DNA from: Xanthomonas rydalmerensis
Lineage (GTDB): Bacteria > Pseudomonadota > Gammaproteobacteria > Xanthomonadales > Xanthomonadaceae
DNA: 64,000 bases
Direction of reading: 5' to 3'
NCBI RefSeq assembly: GCF_033170385.1
Contig: NZ_CP126170.1
Coordinates: 4,550,001 to 4,614,000 of the forward strand
A program made the position numbers and the translations under genes. This document shows, piece after piece, positions 53,986 through 64,000 of the stretch (position 1 is the first letter of the stretch; each line of letters starts with the position of its first letter). The notes under the pieces are model-generated. The model did not search any database, was not told where the DNA came from, and saw only the letters and a list, made by a program, of their open reading frames with translations.

Positions 53986-54010
53986 CCGGGCCGCGCGCCC
54001 GGTCTTTTTC
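53986..54010 (+). terminator. Intrinsic terminator between aroQ and accB
   Basis: CCGGGC-CGCGC-GCCCGG followed by TCTTTTTC, ending 23 nt before the accB start codon. It either ends aroQ transcription or acts as a leader attenuator of accBC. Confidence 0.75.
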
Positions 54011-54032
54011 AAAGTCACTTCACGAGGCCGTT

Positions 54033-54515
54033 ATGGATCTCCGCAAAATCAAGAAACTGATCGACCTGCTGGAAGAATCGAATCTCGCCGAGATCGAGAT
54101 CAAAGAAGGCGAGGAAAGCGTGCGCCTGGCGCGCACCCCCAAGGGCATGACCGCCAGCGCGCCGCAGTACCTGGCCGCCGCCCCCGTGGCCGCGCCGGCC
54201 GCCGCCGCGCCGATGCCGATGAGCTCGCCCACCGAGGCCTCCACCGGCGGCAGCGCCAAGCCCGGCAACGCCCTGCCCGAGGGCCACGTGCTGCGCGCGC
54301 CGATGGTCGGCACCTTCTACACCTCGCCGTCGCCGGACAAGCCCGCCTTCGTCAGCGTCGGCCAGTCGGTCAAGGCCGGCGAGACCCTGGCGATCATCGA
54401 GGCGATGAAGATGTTCAACCCGATCGAAGCCGACGTCTCCGGCACCATCGTCGCGATCCTGGGCGAAAGCGGCCAGCCGGTGGAGTTCGACCAGCCGTTG
54501 TTCGTGATTGGCTGA
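54033..54515 (+). CDS. accB: Biotin carboxyl carrier protein of acetyl-CoA carboxylase
   Basis: A 160-residue BCCP. The N-terminal dimerisation region ([16 protein letters not shown]) is joined through an Ala/Pro-rich linker (about 45-85) to the biotinyl domain, with biotin attached to Lys in E-A-M-K-M-F-N. AccB carries CO2 on biotin between AccC and AccAD in fatty acid synthesis. Unusually, the S23-like gene separates it from accC. Confidence 0.97.
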   Translation: MDLRKIKKLIDLLEESNLAEIEIKEGEESVRLARTPKGMTASAPQYLAAAPVAAPAAAAPMPMSSPTEASTGGSAKPGNALPEGHVLRAPMVGTFYTSPSPDKPAFVSVGQSVKAGETLAIIEAMKMFNPIEADVSGTIVAILGESGQPVEFDQPLFVIG

Positions 54516-54521
54516 GACGCC

Positions 54522-54551
54522 GGGATTGGGGAATCGTGATTCGGGATTCGC
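54522..54551. repeat. GGGATTCGGGATT repeat, left partner at S23 gene
   Basis: GGGATTGGGGAATCGTGATTCGGGATTCGC overlaps the first codons of the S23-like gene. The inverted partner (54932-54959) encodes its last residues. Confidence 0.8.
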
Positions 54552-54970
54552 AACAGCGGCCTCACGAGCGCCTGGACGTCTGGCGCGACGCGATGGCGCT
54601 GGTGGAAGCGACCTACCGGCTCACTCAGGATTTCCCGGATGCCGAGCGCTTCGGACTGACAGCCCAGATGCGGCGCGCCGCGATCAGCATTCCCTCCAAC
54701 ATCGCCGAGGGCGCCGCGCGGCGCTCCACCGCCGAGTACCTGCGCTATCTGTCGATGGCGCGGGGTTCGCTGGCCGAGTTGGATACGCAACTGCAGATCG
54801 CGACACGGCTGCAATTCTGTGCGACCGACGCGGCAACCCATGATCTCTTGAACCGCACGTTCTCCAGGCTCAACGCATTGATCCGCACGCTGGACGATTC
54901 GCGACACCTGCGCGATGCCGGCGCCCTTTACGAATCCCCAATCTCGAATCCCGAATCCCATGCTCGATAA
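54536..54970 (+). CDS. Four-helix bundle protein (S23 / IVS-encoded family) lodged between accB and accC
   Basis: A 144-residue protein of the S23/four-helix-bundle family, recognised by [13 protein letters not shown] near the N-terminus, [22 protein letters not shown], and the [20 protein letters not shown] segment. Relatives are coded within intervening sequences of 23S rRNA genes and, in many genomes, at scattered sites; function unknown. The GTG start and the C-terminal [10 protein letters not shown] are encoded by GGGATTCGGGATT repeats, so the true start may be at a downstream codon. It overlaps the accC start by 11 nt, so it travels on the accBC mRNA. Codon usage differs little from the host. 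Confidence 0.85.
   Translation: MIRDSQQRPHERLDVWRDAMALVEATYRLTQDFPDAERFGLTAQMRRAAISIPSNIAEGAARRSTAEYLRYLSMARGSLAELDTQLQIATRLQFCATDAATHDLLNRTFSRLNALIRTLDDSRHLRDAGALYESPISNPESHAR
54932..54959. repeat. GGGATTCGGGATT repeat, right (inverted) partner at S23 gene
   Basis: CGAATCCCCAATCTCGAATC in inverse orientation to 54522-54551. It ends one base before the accC ATG, so it also forms the accC ribosome-binding region, where no canonical Shine-Dalgarno is present. Confidence 0.8.
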
Positions 54971-56324
54971 AGTCGTCATCGCCAATCGCGGCGAAATCGC
55001 GCTGCGCATCCTGCGCGCGTGCCATACGCTCGGCATCCGCACGGTCGCGGTGCATTCCACCGTGGACCGCAACCTCAAGCACGTGGCCATGGCCGACGAG
55101 TCGGTGTGCATCGGCCCGGCGCCCTCCTCGGAGAGCTACCTCAACATCCCGGCGCTGATCGCCGCGGCCGAGGTCACCGACGCCCAGGCCATCCACCCCG
55201 GCTACGGCTTCCTGTCGGAGAACGCCGACTTCGCCGAGCGCGTGGAACAGTCCGGCTTCATCTTCATCGGGCCCAAGGCCGACACCATTCGCCTGATGGG
55301 CGACAAGGTCGAGGCGATCCGCGCGATGAAGGCCGCCGGCGTGCCGTGCGTGCCCGGCTCGGGCGGCCCGCTGGGCGAGGACATCGTCGCCAACACCAAG
55401 ATCGCCCGCGAGATCGGCTATCCGGTGATCATCAAGGCCGCCGGCGGCGGCGGCGGCCGCGGCATGCGCGTGGTGCATTCGGAGGCCGCGCTGAAGGCCG
55501 CCATCGAGACCACCAAGTCCGAGGCCAAGGCCGCTTTCAGCAACGACCAGGTGTACATGGAGAAGTTCCTGGAGAACCCGCGCCACGTGGAGATCCAGGT
55601 GCTGGCCGACGGCCAGGGCAACGCCATCCACCTGGGCGAGCGCGACTGCTCGATGCAGCGCCGCCACCAGAAGGTGGTGGAGGAAGCGCCGGCGCCGGGC
55701 ATCACCGAGGAACTGCGCAACGAGATCGGCAAGGTCTGCGTGGACGCCTGCATCCGCATCGGCTACCGCGGTGCCGGCACCTTCGAGTTCCTGTTCGAGA
55801 ACGGGCGCTTCTACTTCATCGAAATGAACACGCGCATCCAGGTGGAGCACCCGGTCACCGAGCGCATCACCGGCATCGACTTGGTCTGCGAGCAGTTGCG
55901 CATCGCCGCCGGGCACAAGCTCAGCATCAAGCAGAAGGACATCGTGTTGCGCGGCCATGCGATCGAGTGCCGCATCAACGCCGAGGACCCGGAAACCTTC
56001 ATGCCCAACCCGGGCCTGATCACCGGCTTCCACCCGCCCGGCGGCCCCGGCGTGCGCGTGGATACGCACATCTACAGCGGCTACAAGGTGCCGCCGAACT
56101 ACGACTCGATGATCGGCAAGCTGATCGTGCACGGCCCCGACCGCGAGACCGCGATCGCGCGCATGCGCGTGGCGCTGAGCGAGATGGTGGTGGACGGCAT
56201 CAAGACCAACATCCCGCTGCAGCAGCGGATCATGCGCGACAAGGGCTTCCAGGCCGGCGGCCAGAACATCCACTACCTGGAAAAGCGCCTGGCCGAACGC
56301 AAGAACAAGTCGATCGCGTTGTAG
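54960..56324 (+). CDS. accC: Biotin carboxylase subunit of acetyl-CoA carboxylase
   Basis: A 454-residue ATP-grasp enzyme that carboxylates biotin on AccB. It begins [16 protein letters not shown]; the glycine-rich loop is [12 protein letters not shown], and [14 protein letters not shown] is the metal/bicarbonate region. Length is standard. The start lies directly after a repeat, without a clear Shine-Dalgarno; translation may depend on coupling to the overlapping S23-like gene. Confidence 0.97.
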   Translation: MLDKVVIANRGEIALRILRACHTLGIRTVAVHSTVDRNLKHVAMADESVCIGPAPSSESYLNIPALIAAAEVTDAQAIHPGYGFLSENADFAERVEQSGFIFIGPKADTIRLMGDKVEAIRAMKAAGVPCVPGSGGPLGEDIVANTKIAREIGYPVIIKAAGGGGGRGMRVVHSEAALKAAIETTKSEAKAAFSNDQVYMEKFLENPRHVEIQVLADGQGNAIHLGERDCSMQRRHQKVVEEAPAPGITEELRNEIGKVCVDACIRIGYRGAGTFEFLFENGRFYFIEMNTRIQVEHPVTERITGIDLVCEQLRIAAGHKLSIKQKDIVLRGHAIECRINAEDPETFMPNPGLITGFHPPGGPGVRVDTHIYSGYKVPPNYDSMIGKLIVHGPDRETAIARMRVALSEMVVDGIKTNIPLQQRIMRDKGFQAGGQNIHYLEKRLAERKNKSIAL

Positions 56325-56331
56325 GAACGGC

Positions 56332-56524
56332 TGGGATTCGAGATTCGGGATTTGGGATTCGCTAGAGCCGGCTTCGGATCGATGCCGGCAGGCGCAAAGG
56401 GCGCGGCTTCGATGGACCCATGGTCCTGCCGGGCTTCGGGTCGCAGATGCGCCCAGCCGCACCTGAAAGATCCGGATCTGGATCCGCTTTTGCGAATCCC
56501 GACCACCCCAATCCCGAATCCCGG
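56332..56524. repeat. Inverted GGGATTCGGGATT pair downstream of accC
   Basis: GGGATTCGAGATTCGGGATT (about 56331-56360) and inverted ACCCCAATCCCGAATCCCGG (about 56505-56524) flank 140 bp with no gene. The right arm touches the stop codon of the next gene on the minus strand. Confidence 0.8.
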
Positions 56525-56881
56525 CTATTTCCCCTGCTGCGTCCCCGTCACCGGCTCCACGCCCAGGCTCGAGGTCGGGCTGACGATCATCACCGTCTCG
56601 GTGGAGCCGTCCGGCCAGACGATCTGGAAGGTGCTGCCCGGGGCCAGGGTGGAGAACGGCATGCCGCTGTTGGCGCGGTAGATCGCCGCCACCTGCGCGG
56701 CGCCGGCGCGGCGCACGTCCGGCGCGGAGTGTGCCGTGGTCAGTTCGACCTTGGACAGGCCGCGGTAGCGCTGTTCGGCGGTGTCGATCAGCAGCAGGCC
56801 CGCCGCCGCCGCCGAATAGGCGACGAAGGCCAGGACCCAGAACCAGAATTTGGCGCCATGCAGCCATCGCCGGTAATTCAT
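56525..56881 (-). CDS. Small membrane-anchored protein of unknown function
   Basis: A 118-residue protein with one N-terminal transmembrane helix (F-W-F-W-V-L-A-F-V-A-Y-S-A-A-A-A-G-L-L-L-I) and a small soluble region with V-W-P-D-G-S-T-E-T-V-M-I-V. I do not recognise the family. Its start ATG overlaps the stop of the upstream gene by ATGA, so the two are translated together. Its C-terminus ends at a GGGATTCGGGATT repeat, so the last residues are possibly repeat-influenced. Confidence 0.75.
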   Translation of the reverse strand: MNYRRWLHGAKFWFWVLAFVAYSAAAAGLLLIDTAEQRYRGLSKVELTTAHSAPDVRRAGAAQVAAIYRANSGMPFSTLAPGSTFQIVWPDGSTETVMIVSPTSSLGVEPVTGTQQGK

Positions 56882-57804
56882 GAGCCTGCTCCCGTGGTGT
56901 CCACCAGTCGGTTGACCATGTCGTTCATCGTGTCCGTGCCTTGCCGCGGAACCGCGGCGTCGTAAACAAAACTGCTGAAATCCTGGCTGGGGTCGCGCGA
57001 GCAGATCCCGCCGTTGGCGCAATAGCGGGTCATCAGCTCGCTGTCCGGGCCGCAATCCAATCCCAGCCTGCAGGCGGCCAACTGCCAGGCCAATTCGGAA
57101 AACTGGGTGCCGGCCACGCCGCCGTCCATGCCGTCGTCGCCGCTGGCGGCCAGGCCCATCGCCGGCGCCAGTGCCACGTAGGCATCGGGATCGCCGGACG
57201 CGCGCACCCTCGCCACCAGATCGCGCTTGTACTCGGCGCCGGCATGCAACGGCTGGCCCAGCGCCAGCAGCGCCGCTTCGGCGGCCAGGTTGCCGCCGCG
57301 CGCGGCCTGCACGCGCTGGGCGACGATGGCCTGGCGGGTCAGGCCGTCGCCGGGCAAGAACCCGGCGCAACGGCGGCCGACGCGGGCACGCGCCTGCACC
57401 ATCTGCGCCGAGGTCGGCAGGCGGGCGTCGGCGATCGCGCGGGTATCGGCCCCGTAGCCGACCGGGTCCATCGCGTAACCGGCGCAGTAGTCGTAGATGC
57501 GGCTGAGCCGCCAGGACGCCTCGGGATCGCCGTGCGCGGCGGCGATCGACAGCTGCTGCGCGGCGCGGTAGAGATCGGCGCCGCGTTCGCTCTCGGTATC
57601 TCCACGCAGGCGCGTCGGCGCCGAGGGCGGCACGGGCGCGGTGGCAGGCGCGGCGGGCGCAGGGGCGGCAGCGGACGCCACCGCAGTCGACGGCGCGGCC
57701 ACCACTGGTGCAGCCGGCAGCGACAGCGCGCGATAGGCGACCACGCCCAGCAACAGCGCGGCGGGCGCCAGCAACAGCCAGGTTGGACGGGACACGACGG
57801 GCAT
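56878..57804 (-). CDS. Membrane-anchored or secreted protein of unknown function
   Basis: A 308-residue protein. One hydrophobic helix follows the start ([17 protein letters not shown]), then an Ala/Pro-rich linker to about residue 65 and an alpha-helical domain with three or more Cys pairs ([32 protein letters not shown]). The short helical segments such as [13 protein letters not shown] resemble Sel1-type repeats, so it may be a secreted helical-repeat protein. It forms an operon with the 118-residue gene and is divergent from prmA. Confidence 0.75.
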   Translation of the reverse strand: MPVVSRPTWLLLAPAALLLGVVAYRALSLPAAPVVAAPSTAVASAAAPAPAAPATAPVPPSAPTRLRGDTESERGADLYRAAQQLSIAAAHGDPEASWRLSRIYDYCAGYAMDPVGYGADTRAIADARLPTSAQMVQARARVGRRCAGFLPGDGLTRQAIVAQRVQAARGGNLAAEAALLALGQPLHAGAEYKRDLVARVRASGDPDAYVALAPAMGLAASGDDGMDGGVAGTQFSELAWQLAACRLGLDCGPDSELMTRYCANGGICSRDPSQDFSSFVYDAAVPRQGTDTMNDMVNRLVDTTGAGS

Positions 57805-58037
57805 GCGCGAGAGAGCCGGACAACGGGCAGAAGCGCAGCCGGACCCCCTGTCGCCCGGTGCTGCGAGCCGGCAGTCTACCCCAGGCCGCGGCCATGGCAT
57901 GCGCCAAATGGCGCCGCAGCACGGACGCGCAGACCGGCGGCACGGACGGACGGCACGACGCGCCAGCACAGGCCGCATCCAGCGCGAGGTCCGCCGCCCG
58001 TCTAAGATGCGCCCTTCCCCCCATTGCCCACCGACCG

Positions 58038-58958
58038 ATGCCGTTCCTCGAACTGACCCTGCGCTGCACCGACGCCACCCAGCCCCGCTACGAGACTGCG
58101 TTGGAGGATGTCGGCGCGCTGGCGGTGACCCTGCTCGATGCCGACGCCGACACCAGCAACGAACGCGCGATCCTGGAGCCGGGCGTGGGCGAGACACCGC
58201 TGTGGGGCACGCTGGTGCTCACCGCGCTGTTCCCCGAGGAACAGGACGCGCTGGTGCTGCTGGCCGCGCTGGAAGCGTTCGACCCCGGGCTGGACTGGAC
58301 CCAGGCCACGTTCCGCAAGGTCGACGACCAGGATTGGGAGCGGGCCTGGCTGGACCAGTTCCAGCCGATGCGCTTCGGCACGCGTACCTTCATCGTGCCG
58401 TGGAACCATGACCTGCCGGAGGAGGCCCGCGGCGCCGACGCCGCGGTGGTGCGCCTGGACCCGGGCCTGGCGTTCGGCTCCGGCACCCACCCGACCACCG
58501 CGCTGTGCCTGCGCTGGCTGGACGCGCTGGCCACCGACGGCGTCCTGGCGCAGGCGCGCGTGCTCGATTTCGGCTGCGGTTCGGGGATCCTGGCACTGGC
58601 CGCACTGAAGCTGGGCGCCGCCGCCGCGGTGGGCGTGGACAACGACCCGCAGGCGCTGCTGGCCAGCCACGACAACGCCGAGCGCAACGCCGTGGGCGAG
58701 CGCCTGGCGGTGTACCTGCCCGCCGACGAACCGGCGGCCACCTATCCGGTGGTCGTGGCCAACATCCTCGCCTCGGCGCTAGACGCGCTGGCACCGACCC
58801 TGGCCGCGCGCGTAGCGCCAGGCGGGCGCATCGCCCTGTCCGGCATCCTGCACGGCCAGGAACAGGAACTGCTGCAGCGCTACGCGCCGTGGTTCACCCA
58901 GCTGCGCACCGAGCAGGACGGCGACTGGATGCGCATCGACGGCGTGCGTCGCGCCTGA
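58038..58958 (+). CDS. prmA: Ribosomal protein L11 methyltransferase
   Basis: A 306-residue SAM-dependent enzyme that trimethylates L11. The N-terminal substrate domain (about 1-90) includes D-D-Q-D-W-E-R-A-W; the methyltransferase part shows [15 protein letters not shown] and motif I in [11 protein letters not shown]. The catalytic-site segment N-I-L-A-S-A-L follows. In relatives the next genes are a DUF3426 protein or dusB and then fis; here a 2.5-kb block intervenes. Confidence 0.96.
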   Translation: MPFLELTLRCTDATQPRYETALEDVGALAVTLLDADADTSNERAILEPGVGETPLWGTLVLTALFPEEQDALVLLAALEAFDPGLDWTQATFRKVDDQDWERAWLDQFQPMRFGTRTFIVPWNHDLPEEARGADAAVVRLDPGLAFGSGTHPTTALCLRWLDALATDGVLAQARVLDFGCGSGILALAALKLGAAAAVGVDNDPQALLASHDNAERNAVGERLAVYLPADEPAATYPVVVANILASALDALAPTLAARVAPGGRIALSGILHGQEQELLQRYAPWFTQLRTEQDGDWMRIDGVRRA

Positions 58959-59071
58959 TTCCGCCACACCCGATCCGACCCGCCACCGCGCCCGGCGCCG
59001 ACCGGTCCGCGGCAGGGGCAGCGGGTAGGCACATGGACCGGACCTGCACGCCTGCAAATTAGATCTTGATT

Positions 59072-59092
59072 AATTATCGTAAAAAGATAATT
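59072..59092. promoter_or_regulatory. AT-rich inverted repeat upstream of the DUF2975 gene
   Basis: AATTATC-GTAAAAA-GATAATT, part of a conspicuous AT-rich island (59058-59097). It lies 36 nt before the DUF2975 start; it may be an operator for the adjacent XRE regulator. Confidence 0.5.
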
Positions 59093-59127
59093 ATCGCCGC
59101 GTAGCGCACCGACGCGGAGGCAGCATC

Positions 59128-59730
59128 ATGCGGCATCAGGGGAAAGAGGACGGCGGGGCAACACCCGCGGCAGGCGACGCGCTTGCTCGCCGGGGAAGGG
59201 TGTTCTTCGCCATCGCGTGCGCCGTGATGGCGCTGATGGCGGCAACCGCCGCACTTCAGGTGCTCTTGCTGCTTTTCCGTGTCGGGGACCACGCCGGCAT
59301 GCTGCATGGCGGGTTCGCCTTCATCCTGACGCAGGCGCATGATGGCGCGATGCCGGCCGGTTTCGTGGCGATCTCACGCTATGCAGGTTGGCAGTCCGCC
59401 TTGGCGGCTGCGCTGCTGACGTTGCGTCTGATTCCGGGTCTAGTGATCCTGTCCGGGCTGATCGGTCTGTTCCGTCTTTATGCCCGACACCTGATTTTCA
59501 CCGCCGCCAATGAAGCGCTGGTGCGTCGGATCGCATGGGCGCTCATCGCCTATGCCGTCGTCCCGCTCATGACCCATGCCGCGCTCTATGCCGCCGACAT
59601 GAGCCCGGTCGCCATCAAGCTGGAACTCCGCCAGCTCGACGCGGCGGTCCTTGGCATCCTGCTGTTCGCGTTCGTGAACGTCGTCGCCGTCGGTGCAGAG
59701 ATCGAACGCGACCGTGCCGGGTTCTTTTGA
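59128..59730 (+). CDS. DUF2975 membrane protein
   Basis: A 200-residue integral membrane protein with four hydrophobic helices (about residues 25-50, 85-115, 130-155, 165-190), including L-I-G-L-F-R-L-Y-A-R-H-L-I-F-T-A-A-N-E and I-A-W-A-L-I-A-Y-A-V. DUF2975 proteins are nearly always encoded with a short XRE regulator, as here: the next gene overlaps it by TGATG. Function unknown. The codon pattern (more A/T third positions) differs from the neighbours and hints at recent acquisition. Confidence 0.88.
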   Translation: MRHQGKEDGGATPAAGDALARRGRVFFAIACAVMALMAATAALQVLLLLFRVGDHAGMLHGGFAFILTQAHDGAMPAGFVAISRYAGWQSALAAALLTLRLIPGLVILSGLIGLFRLYARHLIFTAANEALVRRIAWALIAYAVVPLMTHAALYAADMSPVAIKLELRQLDAAVLGILLFAFVNVVAVGAEIERDRAGFF

Positions 59731-59951
59731 TGCCGATCGTCATCCGGCTCGACGTCATGCTTGCGAAGCGGAAGATGCGGTCGAAAGATCTGGCGCGTGC
59801 GATCGGCGCGACCGAGGCCAACCTGTCGCTGTTCAAATCGGGGAAGGTCAAAGGACTGCGCTTCGAGACACTGGAAGCGATATGTCGGGAGCTGGACTGC
59901 CAGCCCGGCGACCTTCTCGAATACGATCCGGACACGCCGTCGCCCCCCTGA
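59730..59951 (+). CDS. Short XRE-family (Cro/C1-type) regulator paired with DUF2975
   Basis: A 73-residue helix-turn-helix protein: M-P-I-V-I-R-L-D-V-M-L-A-K-R-K-M, then the HTH R-S-K-D-L-A-R-A-I-G-A-T-E-A-N-L-S and F-E-T-L-E-A-I-C-R-E-L-D-C-Q-P-G-D-L-L-E-Y. This is the usual partner of DUF2975 membrane proteins. It probably autoregulates the pair. Confidence 0.92.
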   Translation: MPIVIRLDVMLAKRKMRSKDLARAIGATEANLSLFKSGKVKGLRFETLEAICRELDCQPGDLLEYDPDTPSPP

Positions 59952-59998
59952 TCAGCCGCGCTCAGCGCGCCCTCGCCCCCTCAATGATGGAGAAGCCC

Positions 59999-60895
59999 AT
60001 GCGTCCGATGTCGGCGCTCGTCGCCTCGTGCCTGTTGCTCAGCCCCCATGCCGAATCCTCCGTGCCGCTGACCCCGGCGGGGAACGGCCATTTGGTCGTG
60101 CCTGCCTTCGTCAACGGCAAGGGGACCGTGCCCTTCATCCTCGACACCGGGGCTGACGGAACACATGTCTATCAGTGGTTCGCCAAGCAGCAGGCGTTGG
60201 AACCGGGCCTGCCCATCAGCGTGGAGGGCATGACCGGAGCGGCGATGATGCCGACCTATCGACTCGACAGCCTCACGGTCGATGGCCGCACGATGCGCAA
60301 CGTCGAGGCCACCGGCTTGCCGGATCGCAAGGACGCCGAGGTCGCGGCGGGGGTGACGGGCAACGACCTGATGGACGGTGCGATCGCAATCTTCGACTTC
60401 CCGTGCCGCGAAGTCTCGCTGCGCCCCAAACCCGTCTCGATGCGCCGCATCCTCACCAAGGATGCAGTGATGCTCCAGGGCGGGACCGTCGTCGACGGAA
60501 CGCAACTGACGCTGCCTGTCACCGTCAACGGCGTGGCGGGAATCGCCGTGCTCGACACGGGTTCGCGCGGGACGCAGATCAATCCGGCGTTCGCACGTGC
60601 CGCGCATCTCGATGTGGATGGCCCGTCTTTCCGGCGCGGGGAGACGCTCTACGGCGCGGCATCGGAGGCAAGGGAAACGCGCGAAGGCGAGGTCGACGCG
60701 GTGGCATTCGCAGGTCGCCGCGTGGACCGTCTCACCGTTCGCGTGGCCGATCTGCCAGTGTTCAAAAGCTTCGGGTTTGGCCAGGAGCCGGCGATGATCC
60801 TGGGCATCAACGCGATGATGGGGCAGCGCCTGGTCTACGACCACCAGGCAAAGCGGTTTTGGTTCGATCGCTCGCGCTGCGAGGCACCTGAATAA
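59999..60895 (+). CDS. Secreted retropepsin-like aspartyl protease
   Basis: A 298-residue exported protein with two retropepsin-like halves. The first has F-I-L-D-T-G-A-D-G-T-H (about residue 52), the second A-V-L-D-T-G-S-R-G-T-Q (about residue 185), so two D-T-G motifs occur in one chain. A short signal peptide (S-A-L-V-A-S-C-L-L-L-S) is present. The ATG at 59999 is preferred because GGAGAA lies 7 nt upstream; two earlier in-frame ATGs exist. It lies 47 bp after the XRE gene and may belong to the same acquired block. Confidence 0.85.
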   Translation: MRPMSALVASCLLLSPHAESSVPLTPAGNGHLVVPAFVNGKGTVPFILDTGADGTHVYQWFAKQQALEPGLPISVEGMTGAAMMPTYRLDSLTVDGRTMRNVEATGLPDRKDAEVAAGVTGNDLMDGAIAIFDFPCREVSLRPKPVSMRRILTKDAVMLQGGTVVDGTQLTLPVTVNGVAGIAVLDTGSRGTQINPAFARAAHLDVDGPSFRRGETLYGAASEARETREGEVDAVAFAGRRVDRLTVRVADLPVFKSFGFGQEPAMILGINAMMGQRLVYDHQAKRFWFDRSRCEAPE

Positions 60896-61093
60896 GCCAG
60901 CACCACCCCGCGGCGCATGGTCGACGCTTTGCGCGATTGGGCGCGTGGAACGGGAAAACGGGAAAGCGTCGGGGGCCGCAGAGGGCGGGCTCGCGACGAA
61001 GACAGTATCGCTAACATTCAGCCAATAGGCAGCGCTGCGAACCAACCGCAACGACCGGCACGGCTATATCTCGCCTCCCTTGCGGAGGTGTGT

Positions 61094-61471
61094 GTGAACA
61101 GCAAGCTGTACCAACGGGTGCGCGAAGCGCGCAAGCTGACCGGCCTCACCCAGGAGGCCCTGGCGCTGGACCTGGGCGTGACCCGCAGCGCCGTGGCGCA
61201 GTGGGAAATGGCCGAAGGCACCGCGCCGGCGGTGGAGCACCTGATCGCGCTGGCCCGCCGCAGCGGGCTGAGCTTCGAGTACCTGGCCACCGGCCGCGGC
61301 GAGCGGGTGTTCGGCGAACCGATCGCCGCGGACGCCGCCGCCATCGGCGAACTGCCCAACCAATACCAGTTCACCGACCAGCAGCTGCGCCTGCTGGAGC
61401 GCTTCGAAAGCCTGAGCCCGCGCCAGCGCGCCGGCTTGCTCGACCTGCTCGACACCCGCAAGTCGCGCTGA
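61094..61471 (+). CDS. XRE-family transcriptional regulator
   Basis: A 125-residue protein with an N-terminal HTH (R-V-R-E-A-R-K-L-T-G-L-T-Q-E-A-L-A-L-D-L-G followed by R-S-A-V-A-Q-W-E) and a C-terminal helical region with L-R-L-L-E-R-F-E-S-L-S-P-R-Q-R. The GTG start has GGAGG 5 nt upstream. It is typical of Xanthomonas Cro/C1-type regulators; the target is unknown. Its GC content is back at the genomic level, so it may not belong to the preceding acquired block. Confidence 0.88.
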   Translation: MNSKLYQRVREARKLTGLTQEALALDLGVTRSAVAQWEMAEGTAPAVEHLIALARRSGLSFEYLATGRGERVFGEPIAADAAAIGELPNQYQFTDQQLRLLERFESLSPRQRAGLLDLLDTRKSR

Positions 61472-61597
61472 GCACGCCGCGGGACCCTCGCGCCGTGACG
61501 CGTCTAGCGCTGACGAAGGCCACGATCCAGCGGTAGCGCGCTGCAGATCCAGCCGGCGCATGCTTGAATACGGCTCTCGCCGTCGTTGCCCGCGCGC

Positions 61598-62862
<1,265 letters not shown>

Positions 62863-62868
62863 GGGCCG

Positions 62869-63420
62869 GGATTCGGGATTGGGGATTCGGGATGACCAGC
62901 CTGCGGCTGGTGAAAGCCGGGATTCGTGATTCGGGATGGCAGCACGCTGTCCTGCAGGACTTGAGTGGCAAGCGATCCGACACAGCACGCGACACTGGTT
63001 GTAAGCGCTGCGCATCATCCTTGTAGGAGCGGCTTCAGCCGCGACGCCTGAAACCTGCATCGCCTCGCGAGGCGATGTCGAGCGAAGTGTTGCCGCGAAG
63101 AAACAGCGAGCGCCGAAGGCCGCACATTGCCATGTGGGAGGGGCTTCAGCCCCGACGCGACACTGGCTGAAGCAGCCAGGGCTGCAGCCCTGCTGCAACG
63201 AATGCCACGCCACACCCTGGCCGCAAATCGCGATCGCATCACCCAACCTCCATCGCCGACAGACAAACGGCGATGGGAATCCGAGAGAAATTCCTGCCCG
63301 CTTGCTGCGCGATCGGCCCCGACGCGCTATCGGGAAGGCATCGCGGCTGAAGCCGCTCCTACGCACGCACAGCGCGCGACACTCCAGCGAATCCCAAATC
63401 CCGACATCCCCAATCCCCGC
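62869..63420. repeat. Repeat-rich region between fis and cdsA
   Basis: About 560 bp without a gene. It contains GGGATTCGGGATTGGGGATT near 62870-62892 and a second copy at 62915-62938. An ACCAGCC-TGC-GGCTGGT hairpin lies between them (62895-62911) and may terminate fis. REP elements GTAGGAGCGGCTTCAGCCGC at 63023, GTGGGAGGGGCTTCAGCCCC at 63134 and TCGCGGCTGAAGCCGCTCCT at 63341 follow. An inverted CCCAATCCCCGC-type partner lies at 63390-63420. Confidence 0.85.
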
Positions 63421-63423
63421 CCC

Positions 63424-64000
63424 TCACACCCATCCATAACGGATCAGGTGGAAGAACACCGGCGCGGCAAAGCACACCGAATCCAGGCGATCGAGCACGC
63501 CGCCGTGGCCTTCGATCATGTGGCCCCAGTCCTTGATGCCGCGGTCGCGCTTGATCGCCGACATCACCAGGCCGCCGAAGAAGCCCATCAGGTTGGCGAC
63601 CAGCGCCAGCGCGAACGCCTGCAGTGGCGAGAACGGGGTGATCCACCACAGCGCCGCGCCCAGCAGGCTGGCCGAAAGGATGCCGCCGACGAAGCCTTCC
63701 ACGGTCTTGGACGGCGACAGCCTGGGCGCGATCAGGTGCTTGCCGATCAGCTTGCCCCACACGTACTGCAGCACGTCCGAGGACTGCACCACGATCACCA
63801 GGAACGCAAACAGCAGCAGGTTGCGGCCTTCGTAGCCGGGAATCTTCAGGTTCAGCAGCGCCGGCACGTGCGAGATGCAGAACACGCAGATCATCAGCCC
63901 CCACTGCACTTTCGCGGTGCGCTCCAGGTAGCGCGTGGTGTCGCCGCCGATGGTGGACAGGATCGGCAGCACCAGGAACGCATAGACCGGGATCAGCAAC
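63424..64000 (-). CDS. cdsA: Phosphatidate cytidylyltransferase, C-terminal part
   Basis: The 3' part of a membrane CDP-diacylglycerol synthase, cut by the right edge; 192 codons are visible and no start can be assigned. It shows several transmembrane helices and the active-site region S-P-S-K-T-V-E-G-F-V-G-G followed by the R-D-R-G-I-K-D and H-G-G-V-L-D-R-L-D-S segment, the standard CdsA signature. The enzyme makes CDP-diacylglycerol from phosphatidate and CTP for phospholipid synthesis. Confidence 0.93.
   Translation of the reverse strand, partial: LLIPVYAFLVLPILSTIGGDTTRYLERTAKVQWGLMICVFCISHVPALLNLKIPGYEGRNLLLFAFLVIVVQSSDVLQYVWGKLIGKHLIAPRLSPSKTVEGFVGGILSASLLGAALWWITPFSPLQAFALALVANLMGFFGGLVMSAIKRDRGIKDWGHMIEGHGGVLDRLDSVCFAAPVFFHLIRYGWV

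Overview
The window looks like chromosome from a Xanthomonas-type gammaproteobacterium (Xanthomonadaceae). The evidence is very high GC, GC-ending codons, two large TonB-dependent receptors, a sedolisin, an NfeR/NfeF-like pair, and dense REP-like intergenic repeats (GTAGGAGCGGCTTCAGCCGCGA, GGGAGGGACTTCAGTCCCGACG and CCCCTCTCCC/GGGAGAGGGG families). No rRNA, tRNA or CRISPR array was seen. Family assignments come from reading translations and motifs, not from database searches.

Layout. 1-1.9 kb: the 5' 633 codons of a low-GC reverse transcriptase gene (YVDD catalytic motif) running off the left edge, packed directly behind the aceE terminator. 2.0-4.6 kb: aceE. 4.9-7.7 kb: a SpoIIE phosphatase / RsbW-like kinase / STAS partner-switching operon. 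7.7-8.9 kb and 21.8-23.0 kb: two almost identical IS110-family elements in the same orientation, each inserted at the same position of a REP-like repeat. 9.3-10.7 kb: PadR regulator plus siderophore-interacting ferric reductase (NfeR/NfeF-like). 10.9-12.9 kb: a compact RiPP-like locus with two Cys-rich precursor peptides flanking a radical SAM enzyme, then a small Tat-signal protein. 13.0-21.7 kb: YceI, nitroreductase, ELM1-like protein, sedolisin, TonB receptor plus glycerophosphodiesterase. 23.3-35.5 kb: YhhQ, GlnE, ProP, a large AsmA-like envelope protein, a CoA-transferase, an ATPase and a GIY-YIG protein.

36-37.3 kb: a DAHP synthase preceded by a classical attenuator whose 27-codon leader peptide carries an F-Y-F-W-Y-Y-G-F run. 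37.4-41 kb: a 161-bp tandem repeat and a second TonB receptor. 41.8-44.0 kb: groSL behind a CIRCE-like operator. 44.2-49.3 kb: a secreted nuclease and the cutA-dsbD-tlpA redox operon. 49.6-53.2 kb: an FAD/NAD(P) protein and a GH84 beta-N-acetylglucosaminidase. 53.5-56.3 kb: aroQ-accB-accC with an S23/four-helix-bundle gene lodged between accB and accC. 58.0-62.9 kb: prmA, DUF3426 and fis, with a foreign-looking DUF2975/XRE/retropepsin-like block between prmA and DUF3426. The right edge holds part of cdsA.

The candidates for new biology are the RiPP locus, the reverse transcriptase, the REP-targeting IS110 pair with a readable bridge-RNA guide, the aromatic attenuator, and a recurrent inverted-pair arrangement of GGGATTCGGGATTGGGG repeats around inserted intergenic segments.
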